In this document: in pieces, positions 10,214-21,539 of the stretch
Layout: every line of letters starts with the position of its first letter
How positions within the stretch are numbered: the first letter of the stretch is position 1
NCBI GenBank assembly: GCA_013115135.1
Contig: JABANP010000506.1
Span: 1 to 38,088, forward strand
DNA length: 38,088 bases
Source: Perkinsus olseni
Lineage: Eukaryota; Perkinsozoa; Perkinsida; Perkinsidae
Direction: 5' to 3'
The notes under the pieces: generated by a model
Seen by the model: only the letters and a program-made list of their open reading frames with translations
Told to the model about the DNA's origin: nothing
Database searches by the model: none
Position numbers and translations under genes: made by a program

Positions 10214-11251
10214 TCAGCTGATAACAACAGTCGTGAAGGTCTCAACTTTCGATCCTCCTTCACGAGCAGCCTGCACGGCATCCATCGACACCTCGCGAAG
10301 CGCATTGCAAAGATTCTCATGTGAGCGATACTTAGTCTTAAGAACAGTCAAGACGTTTAAACACATTATCTCTTTTTTCTTGTTAATTGAAGCTGCCTGA
10401 TGTTTGCCCGAGTTTCTTATGACTCTCTCGGGAATGTACGTCTCGCCTTCGTCAACGTCAGCCTTCAAGCCAGCAGCAGCCGTAGAGAGCATGTCAAGCT
10501 CCTCGAGGATGATGGGATGGGTGACGTTTACGAACTGGAGCGGGTCCAGGCCAGCACCCTTGAGCGGCATCTTGAACTCCCATGCTAACGTCTGTGGGGG
10601 TTGAGCCGAATTTCACGGAGACGGTTTTTATCGTTCCCAATCCCGTAATGGGATACTATACTGAAAGCAAAGGAAGCTATTGTGGAGCAGTAGAGCTAGC
10701 ACCCGAGGACAGCCTTACAAGCGGTTCGAGAAGGCATCTTGGTCACCGTTCTTCGGGCAAATAGCCACCAACGTGTTCACCACGGCGTCTTGCGTCAATT
10801 TGAACTCCAAGGATTCCCAGGTACCCTCCTCGACACCACCATTGCTGAAGTAGCAATAAGCGACGTCGTCCTTAGCGCTTATCTCCGCACGCTTTAGAGG
10901 GGGATAACCCTGAGGGCACACGAAATGGCGGGTAATGAAGGCACGTTCTGTCCCGTACATGCGTACGAAGTAAGCTAGCGTAATGGTTACCTGGTGACAA
11001 CGATAATCGTCATGGCCATGATGATAACTCCATGGCATTTCAGCTTCACAACGGAATACTCGTCTACTTAAGGTAAGCCCGACCCGTACAGTGTCACGGC
11101 ATGAACCAGCACAGATTTTTGGGTCTCACCTAAAACCTAAAAACTTTCTCACCTTGACTTCGTGAGAACTAAATGCGGCACTAGCACTGCCGAGGGGTAC
11201 GGGGGAGAGAAGACCAACAGCAGCATAAGAGACGATCTGCTTAGTCGACAT
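10214..11251 (-). pseudogene. tandem secreted-protein family, copy 4 (one-base frameshift)
   Basis: Exons are 11153-11251 (signal peptide MSTKQIVSYAAVGLLSPVPL), 10719-10909 (GYPPLKRAEIS, AYCYFSNGG, FKLTQD, AICPKNG) and 10214-10660. Donors and acceptors are canonical and the intron phases match copy 3. Exon 3 is 447 nt. The total of 737 is one base short of a whole number of codons. The frame changes at a run of five C (minus strand; plus-strand G run 10596-10600), between KNRLREIRLN and the following TLAWEF. Relative to copies 1 and 2, exactly one base is missing there. Downstream, LDPLQFVNV and HENLCNALREVSMDAVQAAR remain open to the stop. The missing base may be a real null allele or a homopolymer sequencing error. 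Confidence 0.6.
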
Positions 11252-12158
11252 TCGAGGGGAAAGCCTCGATAACGGACTAGAACCAAGGCAACATCCCGCA
11301 AACACCGCCAAGGCTCGGCAGCCGTGAGGTGGCTCTTCAAGTGGGTTGGATGAAGGGCTCATCGATACTGCCGCTACTGAGTAACCGAGTCAGCCACTCG
11401 TAACCTCCAAAGCAGCAGTGGAAAGAGCAGGAATTAGGGACCCCACGAAGGAAGGGGCACGGGCGCGGGCGAGGGCGAGGGTCTGTAAGTCCACCCTGAG
11501 CACGGAATACTCAGCAACGCGATGGTGGACTATAGTGAACAGGAGTTAACAGTAGCAGACCACACTTGCTTGTCGATCAGTCAAACGTTCCCTTCAGCAG
11601 AGCTCGAATGTGATAGACCTCCGTACGGTTAAGGCTCATCGAGTGCCTGTGACCATACATACTGGTCGGTAAGAGCATCAACATCACTCTCAGCTTGTAA
11701 AAGGCTCTAGTAGCTTAAACTACGAGCACCGGACAGCATGACAACCTTGCAGCAGCATGGCACTGTAGAATCGGTGTTGCACTGTGGAGGGGTCCAGAGC
11801 AAGCAACAGAACACGGACTGTCCTCTTCAGCGTGAATGAGCGCATCTCTGCATGCGACACCTCGGCTATGCCGCGTACTGTGAAGCATCTTGCCAATGGA
11901 TCCACGCGGCGACTGACGGACAGCGGAGGCCATGGTAGTTATACCTTGCGGACAGTAGGAGGCACGTCTTACTCGCAATGTTGAACAGAAACACATCCTC
12001 CTCGCTGTGCGCGAGCGGGGCGAAGATGAATGCAGTCACGGTTATCTCGCAGTACGATTATTGACAAATATCCGAACCCAACAGACCCAACCAGGTTAGA
12101 AACAACGTAGCTGGTAAATAGACGTTTAGGCGGAGGACACCTTCGTTGGTGGCACCTC
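11252..12158. other. intergenic between the secreted family and NAT10
   Basis: No supported gene. A GC-rich hexamer-like run (ggcgcgggcgagggcgaggg) occurs around 11460-11482. A minus ORF at 11715-11996 has six cysteines but looks arbitrary. The plus ORF at 12146-12481 is antisense to the last NAT10 exon. Confidence 0.3.
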
Positions 12159-15100
12159 TCATTTGTGAGCTTTCTTCCCGCTTCTACCACCACCGTGAGA
12201 GGATCTCTTGCGCTTCTTCTCTGCGGAATCTCGCTGGACCAGCACTCGATTGCCGACCTTCTCTCCCTTCGCAATCTTCTCCTCATCGAGATTGGACACA
12301 TTGTACCTACAAGACAAAGGCCAAATCCAGACAGCCGCCGATCACAGATATCCGCCGCCCCGCTCGCCACAACTGCCATAATGGCATCGCAAGTTTCAAC
12401 GATTTTATTCTATCGTATCGCAAACTTATTTCATTTTTGCCAAGTGCATTATCACTGAGGAGCCGCGATGGGTCTACGTAGCTCAAAGAATTGTGACCAA
12501 TGTTTCCCCCATTGCATCAAGTTCCAGCCCATCCGTCGTCATACTTTTCGAAGGACCCGCCTCCCTGGGAGCTCATGAGGGAATCCAAGAGGAGTTCCCT
12601 CTTCTTGGCGAGCAGTTCCTTGTCCGCTTCCTCGCCCGCCAAGGCTTGGTCCTCTTCCAGTGTGTTCTCCGGCAGCTCCACAACCTCTTCCTCCTCCTCG
12701 TCTACCTCTTCCTCGACCTCCTCAGTCGAAGGCCCATCCTGACACATAACAACTGTATAATCCATGACAGCGCACGAATACGCTCAGGAAACCGCCAAAG
12801 GAAAGCACTACGGTCGCGACTAGCTCCCGGTGACCGAGATAAATGCGGTCCCAATGGTCATACACTACAGTCACGCATGATACTATAAAACTTCGGGAGA
12901 TACCAAAATCCGGATGCTTCAATTCCGTGCTGATTTCAAGACGGGACACACAGCAGCGGAGTAACGACAAGTATCATGATGATGATGTTATCGAACAGGA
13001 GTTGACATTGGGCGGAGTTACGGTAAGGCATTACATGCTTCTTAGCTCCTTCCTCCTTCTGCTTCAGCTCGTCCTTCTCGATGTCCTCAATCATCCCCTT
13101 CAACAGCTGGTTAGCCAACTTGTACACTGCCTTGTTGAACAGCGCCAACAGCTGAGTCGGCCGTAGACGGTTGCCGAACTCCTTAGACGCCAAATCATCC
13201 ACAGAACCTAGAAGGACATGTGAACGCTGTCGCCGTCAGAAGGGGACGCCCTACGTCTCTGGAGGCCCATACCGAGTAGGACGGCCTTCTGGAGGGAAGA
13301 CAGATTGATGCTCGGCAGACGGTGGGTGAAGTATAAGTTAGCGACTACTGGTATCTGAAGGAATATGCCCTTGTTCGCTTGCTTATGGTGGGGCCACATA
13401 CCAAGTCGGTCACCAGGTGGTAGTCGACGAGATTCTTGCCATACTGTTGCAGCCTATGAACGTCATAGCGGGAGAGGAACTCGAGCACCTGATGAGGATC
13501 GGTGAGTATGAGACCAGCAACAACAGCGTAGGTTACGTTAGACTTGTTGATGGAAGGCAAGACGCGGTCCTCCTCCTTCTCGGGTAGCTCAGCGGCTGAG
13601 ACCACCGACAAGGCGAGCTCAGTCTGCATGTGGCGGAAGGGGGAACTCGACAGGAGACGGACGAACCTGCGAGAGACTCAATAGTACCACACGCAGTCGA
13701 TAACTCCGTCATTTGACTATCAATATCGACTAACATTTCGCTGGACACGAAAGTTGGAGGCGCAGAGGCCAATAGCTGCCGATGGTTTATACCCAGGCAC
13801 TCTCCTATGATAGTGAGGACATAATAAAAGGCCCCCTCTGTCGCCCGGCGCCTCCCTCGCCGCCCACCGTGATGCCCCTCACCTCCCATTAAAGTCCACC
13901 GATAGCTTCCTCAGCCAATCATCACCCCCTTGGCTGCAGTTCCGTACCATGATAGCCGAGCACTCGCCAGTGATCTCATTGGCAGTCTGTCGTACCTGTG
14001 GCAAAGCAACAGCCATCCCACTCGGAGCGTGGACGGCAGCAACTCACGTATAGCGGAACTAAGCCAGACTTGTGCCAGAAGTTGAAGAGCTGTAGAGTAA
14101 GGCCGAAGCTGGTACCGAGGTAGTCGACACCACCCGGGAAGAGACTCTCAACATCTGATCATCAACAATCCTTGCCGTGGACCTTAACGTGGATTGCAGA
14201 GGAGATGAGACACGTAGCCGAAGCAGCCACGGTGAACAGAGCAACCAATAAGCTCAAGGTGAGGACGATATTCACCATTCCCGAGCAGACGGTATCGAGT
14301 TGGTCTTCTCTTACCGGAAAGCTTGCTTAGCAGCGGAGCGACGCTCTTCTTAGGGGCGATACGCTCGGTCTGAAGCGCTGCAGCCGCATCGGTCTTAGCC
14401 TCCTCGCTGTCGGCAGCAGGCTCCTCATCTCCCGACTCTTCCTCATCAGATGAAGATTCTGAGTACCGGTAATTAGAATCTTATACCGTACCCCTCACAC
14501 ACTACCCTCATCATCATCCGCAGCACCAGCCATCTTGCCCTCCAGGAAGGCCTCCAACTGCTTCAACGCCTCCGTAGCATAGCCCTTCCTCTGCAGCGAG
14601 GGATGGCAGGCTATGCGTACCACTCGTACCTGCAGGTCAGCGGTGGCGGTGACTACTACTTTTCGCAATTCCCTCTTACACCAGCCAGAGAGCCAAAGCT
14701 CGAGTCGGGATACTGCTGTCCCAGGGTCCAAGGTATCATATCGCCACTAGGCCTCATCTCCCCTCTGCGGAGGGCCTGTGACTGTGCTGAGCGGGACAGC
14801 CTTCCCTCGGCGCAAACCTGAAGTAAACTCCTGCCACCACCGAACTCAGCACGAGGTTTCGGGGTTTTCCATACTTATATTGTGTTCCCTTCAGAATGGT
14901 ATGTTGATAAGGCACTTATTACTATTAGATGCCATAGCCAATACAGATGACTACTAACCCTATAATAATAGGCCTATGGGTCACTCGACTCTGTTCGCAA
15001 CGGAGATCAATTTCTGCTGGGGTCCCGATGAGTTCAGGATGATCATACATGGCGAATGAACTAATGCCACCCATCAGCCTGTATGAGTATCAGTGATCGG

Positions 15101-17879
15101 TCACCATCGAGCTATGATACCGAGTTAGACCCCAACGGCTACCCAACCTCGCCCTATTACCTGTATACTGACCAAGACCTCCGGCAACCGGCCTTGGCTC
15201 TTGGACAACGGAGGAAGGAGGGCAAAAACCTAAAGGAGCGAGACTAGCCCCCGCCCGACTGCTAGTCGCAGCCCTACATGATGCTTGGGCGCATCACTCA
15301 TCAGAAGCAAGTCGTTGGGGGAGTTCTTGTAGTGGGAGCTCACGAACAGGGACTGCATGTTCCTCAGGAATACTTCAGAGGCCTTGTGATACGAGAATAG
15401 TGTATCACGATTGACGAGGTATCTGAGGTGTCCGGATGGCGATGAGGGCGTTGACCGGAGTTCGCCTACAGTTCGCATTGCTCAGGCATCGGTAGCCCGT
15501 CCAGATTCCGAAGGGTCGGAGGGGATGTTGCGTCCAAACACAGCAGACGACCCAGCCAGGCCTCCAGGCCGTCTCCACTTGCGTACCGTATCTACTCGGC
15601 CGTCTCACACATCCCATGCAAGGCTGTACCCCTCACCGGTGTCTCCAGACTGAGCTCGGTGAGGTGCTTGCCGTTCGGGTCGTTCCTAGAGCCCTTCTGC
15701 TGCTTCCTCAGCTCCGCTATCAACTTCAATGACAACGCCCGGCCAGTGCCTGTATGACCTCCATTGAACCACACCCCATCGTGTTAGTATTACCCTCGTA
15801 GCCCTGCACAGTACTAGACATGAGCGTGATGTGCTGTCCTGTGCCAAGGAGGCTCTTGACCACTGGCAGCGGTATGGCTGCTGCTTCGTCGATAACCAAC
15901 AGCTCCCCCTGGGATATGTACCTGGGGGACGATGAACTAGGGCGTGCACTACGCACGCAAAATGGGTATCGTTGTCTCTCTCACATCATGCAGTACAGAC
16001 CCCTCTTCCACCTGTGCACTGTGATTTACGAAAGGCGTGGTATCAGACCCTCTACAATTAAGCTATGTAGCCGATAATAATGCCAGTAGCTAGCGATAGC
16101 ACTCCAATGTGATGATGATTGAGGTGTTGTACCCTCAGAGACTGAATCAATGCCACCCAGACCCCCATTCCCGCCCTACTTGCTATCTGCTGGGCTAACG
16201 TATTGAATGGTCTGCCTATGAGTCTTGTACACGTTGATGCGGACCAGAGGCTTATTCACGCCTCGATGACCACCTCCGCCCGTCTCCAGCCTGGCCCTGC
16301 TATCACTACCGTCCTCATCTGAGCCCGTCTGCTGCTGCACCTGTCGTCAGACCACTGGCCCTTCTACCACCACTACCACCATCCTACCAGACTGTAGTCC
16401 TGATGCTCAGCGTAGCCGAGTGACTCGAACGTCTTCAAGACGAACTCGAAAAGGGTCGTAAGATTCTCTGGCGACGGGGCCGTGACGAAAACGTTGGAGT
16501 ACCTGTCGGGAGGCCCAGTACGGAGACAGAGAGAAATAAAGGCTACCACTACCCCTGAGTAATGGCCAAGGCTATGGCCATGCCAAGACTCGCACTTTTA
16601 CCGCGCCCACGAGCTGCGGTTAAGGACACCACTTGCCCCATGTTCTGGGAGGTGATAACTTGACCGAAAGACATAACCTGACCGCCATTAAATCCACAGG
16701 AGATGGATCCACCGATAGCAGTCAGCATTACCGCCTTGGCTTGGTCACACGTCTTGGCCAGTTTGACCACCTTGGAAAGAGTACTGTCAGGGTCTAGCTC
16801 CCCGACCAAGGCATCCCTCTCTGCTTCGTCATTGGCCGTCGCCAGCTCGGCCTGGTCGACATTCTCGGATGATGACTGAAGTAAGGCTGCTATCCACCTT
16901 ATCCAGCCAGGCCTGGCTCCTACCGTCTCTGAGATTGACCCAAGGGTCGCCTGACTAACAGGTAGGACATTGAGCTCATCGTCGACAACCAAGCAGTTGC
17001 GGCAATCCGCCAGACCTGCACAAGATGAATGACCGTTAGGGACAGCCGCGTCTTATCGTACTGAGAATGAACCTCTCGTTGAACCGAGGCTCCACAGTGT
17101 CATGATCTTCCCCTCGGAATTTCGAGTGGGCATCCATCACTGTACTATACCTGGCCGAAGAGAAGGTAACAGGAGTACACGGTGGTGTGGTACTATCCCA
17201 TACAGTTGCTTTAGACTGGACATGGTCCTCAGCATGACCATCACTATACCACCGCCAGACACCGTCTCCATCGTACCTAGCAGCAAGCAACACCCTACGC
17301 CTCAGCGATGACATCAGCGGACTTACGACAGAGGAGGTTGGGAGTGAGAGCTTCGAAGTCCGAGAGAACGCACATGTCGTATGTCTTGCCGAGAATCGAC
17401 TCCGAGTCACGGTAGTAACAGAACCTTATGTCAGTGCCTGATCAAGACACGTGCACACTAGGACCGAGACTTCTCCGCAAGGGTTACTACTCGAGAGAAA
17501 GAGCTCGAAAGGGTCATCGGTGGCAGTGTCGTATTTCCCCTGTTTGATGGCCTTCTTGATGTTTCGACCGCGCTTCCTTCGGTTTGAGGAGAATCCCAAA
17601 TCCTTCTTGTAGCACCACAGTACCTTCACCACAACCGCTGAGGGCCTGCTACCATAGCCCTAGTGAACTCACCGATGGCTTCTTGGTGGTGATCTTGGAG
17701 AGGAGATAGTGCAGGTTAGTGACCTGGTCCTTGCCGTTGTCTCCAACCACCACGAACAGCGACCCTGATAGTGGACGAGCGATGGCCGATTGTTACAGAG
17801 TGGGCCTCCTCTTACGTTGGTTGCGCAGGACGTTCTGCTCTACCATAATACGGACGCGAGAGTCGACCTTCTTTCTCAT
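12159..17879 (-). CDS. NAT10: RNA cytidine acetyltransferase (NAT10/Kre33)
   Basis: Makes ac4C in 18S rRNA and tRNAs using acetyl-CoA and ATP; nucleolar. 25 exons, 3336 nt, 1111 aa (human 1025, yeast 1056). Exons in order: 17816-17879, 17673-17764, 17491-17623, 17327-17437, 17204-17276, 17062-17150, 16553-17015, 16388-16502, 16180-16340, 15794-15921, 15637-15749, 15470-15591, 15278-15422, 15161-15229, 14680-14817, 14506-14629, 14315-14458, 14048-14154, 13883-13995, 13537-13666, 13402-13488, 13255-13354, 13035-13207, 12545-12738, 12159-12306. Every join keeps phase. Hallmarks: N-terminal KVDSRVRIMVE; VLWCYKKDLGFSS; Walker A SLTAARGRGKS; helicase ELLVIDEAAAIPLP; YLVNRDTLFSYHKASEVFL; GNAT VRIACHPSLQRKGYATEAL; tRNA-binding KNLVDYHL; a Lys/Arg-rich tail ending SGKKAHK. 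Acidic inserts lie before VRINVYKTHRQ and after the GNAT motif. Confidence 0.97.
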
Positions 17880-18482
17880 GGTGGAAACAGCAGGAACGGA
17901 GAACTAGTGCCAGAAGCAGTGTAGCTACGCTCCCTGCATCACGCCTACGCTCCCCCGCCTGACCCCCTAAACGCTTGAGTAATGATCTGGGGAATAATAA
18001 CCCGTCACGGAGTCTACATAAGAATTTGAAAAGTCGAACTATGGGGTGAATCGTATGCTGGGAATTCTTTGGCTTGAAGGTGGCCAGTTGCATGATGAGA
18101 CTCAACATTAAAAAAAGAAATGATGACAATCCCGAGGATAGAACCTGGGCGGTATGGGTGAAGGCAGGACAGCTCAACGCACTAGACTAACTGAATGAAA
18201 TGCAATACGATAACATCTGGCCAAAGTTGGAGGGCTATTCTCGAGCGGCGCGCGCGTCATCGAGAAAACGGATCGCCTCTACGGTCTTGCGGGCTCAACG
18301 TACGTAGCCCGAAAAGAGCCGACCAACTTTCTATCAATTCCACGATCGAGTTTACTGAACAGGATCCGGGAATGTACTCCGAGAACTGCATAGTTCTGGA
18401 ACAAGTTTTGCCTAAGTTTACCGAAGTTCGGTAACCAAACAGCGCGTACGCATTTTCAAAAATGCACAGGGAGTGCTCCCTC
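17880..18482. promoter_or_regulatory. divergent intergenic region with inverted repeats
   Basis: Separates NAT10 (leftward) from a rightward gene, so it probably holds both promoters. Two close inverted repeats stand out. At 18382-18397, agaact-gcat-agttct. At 18418-18434, ttaccgaa-g-ttcggtaa, with 8-bp arms. Their role is unknown; they could be dimeric factor sites or chance. No TATA box is evident. Confidence 0.35.
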
Positions 18483-21167
18483 ATGAAAGTTTCCTGTGGT
18501 TCCATAACGCTCCCGGGGCCCTTCTCTACAGGAATAGCGTCACCTAGGGAGAGCTCTCGGAGAAGCGAGGGTGGCTGAGAGCTTCAGGAGTGGCTAAGTG
18601 AAGGGGGAAGCATCCTCGTATTTGGCATCAAGGGTTGATGCATGTTTAATGGCAAGTCTTGGCGTACCGCTGGCAGTACGAGAAGCGACTAAATCCGAGT
18701 AGTCGCTCTAGGGCAGCAAAGACGACCCATGTGTCATCATCAGTTACAAGCTGGCACGGCTCACAGTAGTGTACACGGCTACTATACGGGAGCACCTCAC
18801 CAGTACCATTAATAACCTAAAACTCGGCCTTAAGGCTATTGACAATGGTAGAGCCTTCGGTAGGGCTCTTATCATCATCACTGATGTCCCTTAGGGGTCG
18901 ATCCAGTGTGGCCCATGCCGGCCCGACAGGAGCGGAGGGCATGGAGGGTGACCTACAACAAAGGTCCGCGCGGCCGACTCTGAGGGCTCCTGAACTCCTT
19001 GCTTGCAGGCCCTCACCATCATGGTAAGTTCGCCGTGAAGCACTATGTCTTCCACGACTGGCGCTACAAGTTCACCTTCCATAACGTAGCTGATCCAAGG
19101 TAAAGGCGATTCGACTGAGGACGCGCTTGAGGTCGTATCTTAGGCCTGTCATCAGCACTGTGCTTGGATCCCTGTCCGGCGATGCTGCCGTTACTTGCGA
19201 TTTTGCCTGGTATTTCCCAGGCACCGAAGTAAGCAATAATGCGTAAGCACGGTCTCAGTATCTTTTTAGGAGTATCTTTCCGAGACGCGGAAGACACAGG
19301 AGGCTCAGGAGGACACCAAGGAGCTCCTTTTTCAAGGTGGACCCTTCTGTCCGGTGCAAGCGCTCGAGGTTTTGATGCAGGTTACGAGCACTACTTGAAG
19401 GCTAATTATGTGGACATGGAGCACAGGAAGACTTGCAAGGCCGATGGGCGATGGTCGAGTCTTCGGAGGGACACTGGCAGTGTTGCACGCGGTCTGTGAT
19501 ACAGCATTCGATGGTTTCTGATGAAAGTCCGCTGGTGATGATGCGTTGTGAAGTGGCCATGGTGTGGTACTGAAGTCGAGTGACTTTATAGTAGTGGATG
19601 GAAGACATACTGATCGAGCGGCGTCGCCATCCCCATGGACGCTACTCCTCATCGTCATCCAACCCTGAGGGTGCAGTCAGCGACCATCGCGATCTAGGGC
19701 AGTCTTTAGGCCTCAGATACCGAGGCTAGAGTGACGGTTACAGAGGAGGCTGCTCCGTACTTACGCATGGCCGCCCACCATGGCCGCATGCCTGCTCAAG
19801 AGATCGTCTACCAGTACTGTTCGGCAGTCACACAGAATCAACGGGTTACTCTAGGTATAACCCCTTGCCGCGAGAAGATCGTTCGCCTCGGCTTGCAGAG
19901 GAGCCCGAAGGGTAGGTCTGGGAGGGCTTACCAGGTCTGCTATGTAATGGTCGGAGGGCAGGATCGAAACCCCGGCACTTGTACGACCGAGCCACTGTGA
20001 TCCATCCCTTGGGGAGGGCTACTGTCTGTCTATGGCCACGCGGATTGAGGACGGTGAGCTCTCCTTATAGCGATCACGGGGGCCGTCCAGCGGGGATGGA
20101 AGCCGTGCTGACTGTTCAGATGCCGTCGCCATCGACCAGCGCATGGAGGCACTTCAGGCCGAGATTGAGAGCCTCTCTCGTCCGTCGCCGGTGGGCAACG
20201 AGGTGGGTCTCGCCTTCAGGGATTCCGGAACTTCCCTTCAACAGAATCTCAAGGGAGATGGCACAGATCATAGGTTGAAGGTGGGCTTTCGTCCTCCACA
20301 GACAGTCTGAAAGTGTTGCCTCAGGGGATGACGGAAGAGCTCTCTGCATTAGGAGAACAATGGCGGCTCCAGAAGCAGGGCGACGCGGCCTCAGCTGACG
20401 TCGAAGGTAGGAAATCTTTGTGATGCGGTAAGATACCTCAGTAGGCACCTCTGGCGACCGCAGCGGGCCATCGGCAGAAGCCAGCGAGCTCCAAGAGGCT
20501 GCGAGACGGGTGAGCACCTCAACAATCATCCAGGCGGAGACCTGAGCTCAGGTTGAAGAGATGGAGGTCGTCCTAGGCCTCCGTCCACGGGACCCAGCCC
20601 GCCCGGGACAGGAGCATATCGTCGGGCCTGCTGTAGCTGGGCATATAGATCTCCTGTACGATACCGCCTTGAGGCTCCTCCGACAGTCCTCATGCCTCGA
20701 GAAACACTTCACCCTCGACAGCAGGTGGAGCGAGCGGGACAGCACGGTGATGAGCCCCTGTCCTACCCCCTAGTCAGGAAGCGCTCAGGTCTGCCCTGAA
20801 GTCCTGCATGCCAGCGGAGTGTTCGCTGAGGTCATCGATCGTCGACGGCGCTCCATGAGCCTTGACACCTCTAGCCACGCCGAGGAGGTCATCCCGCCCA
20901 CTCCTGCCTACCCTTACTGGTCGGCATTCAGATACAACGCCTGCAGGAAAAGTACGATGGTCTCGGAGCCGTACTTGATGGTCTAGTGGGAACGTGTGAG
21001 AGTCTTCAGGCCAGGGGTGTAGGCTGCTGAGGTGTCACCACAACGCTGTGGTCGCGATGTCTCCTCCACAGGAGTATTTACGGCATGCCCGCCGCTTCGT
21101 AGCGGACTTGCGAGCTGTGGAAGAGCGCTCTGAGCGCCTGCAGAAGATACTAAATTCTCTGCAGTGA
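18483..21167 (+). CDS. unrecognised coiled-coil protein (multi-exon; may be two genes)
   Basis: Good exons with matching phases include 18599-18675 (EASSYLASRVDACLMASLG), a 36-nt intron 18676-18711, then 18712-18847 (IISYKLARLTVVYTATIREH). An exon near 19268-19378 reads EYLSETRKTQEAQEDTKELL. Further right, helical coiled-coil exons follow: IDQRMEALQAEIESL (about 20130), MTEELSALGEQWRLQKQ (about 20330), VEEMEVVLGLRP (about 20555), IQRLQEKYDGLGAVLDGL (about 20940). The last, at about 21070-21167, reads YLRHARRFVADLRAVEERSE and ends LQKILNSLQ-stop. The start (ATG 18483, MKVSCGSITLPG) and several joins are uncertain, and a gene boundary could lie near 19600-19750. A nucleoporin-88-like or cytoskeletal coil is possible but not shown. 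Confidence 0.5.
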
Positions 21168-21539
21168 GACCATCCCGCATGTTTTCTGCTTTAGCATTGT
21201 TGTTGTGTTCGGGTACTTTAAGTTGTACACAAGTCTCGTACCATCCAGGCTGGTTAAGCCGTACTGTCGGCGTTGGACTTCAAAACACACACACAAAGGT
21301 CTCGTGGCCCGAGGGTGCACCATTGCGACCAGACCAGCCACGTCACCGGCGACTACAACAACGCAACTCATCACCTTCCACAGCGGCAAGTGAGACACTG
21401 TGTAGCTTCATCACTACTGGCCCATGCGTGGAGGAGGGCTGCCACCACGCCTAAGAGGAAGTGAAGCCAATAAAGGTGGATGGCCCCGAGCCAACCTTGA
21501 GCTTGGCCACTGCTCTGGAGGTCTTTCGGACGGCGGGGC

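Noticed and set aside
12146..12481. 111-codon plus ORF
   Set aside because: Antisense to the last NAT10 exon and its intron.
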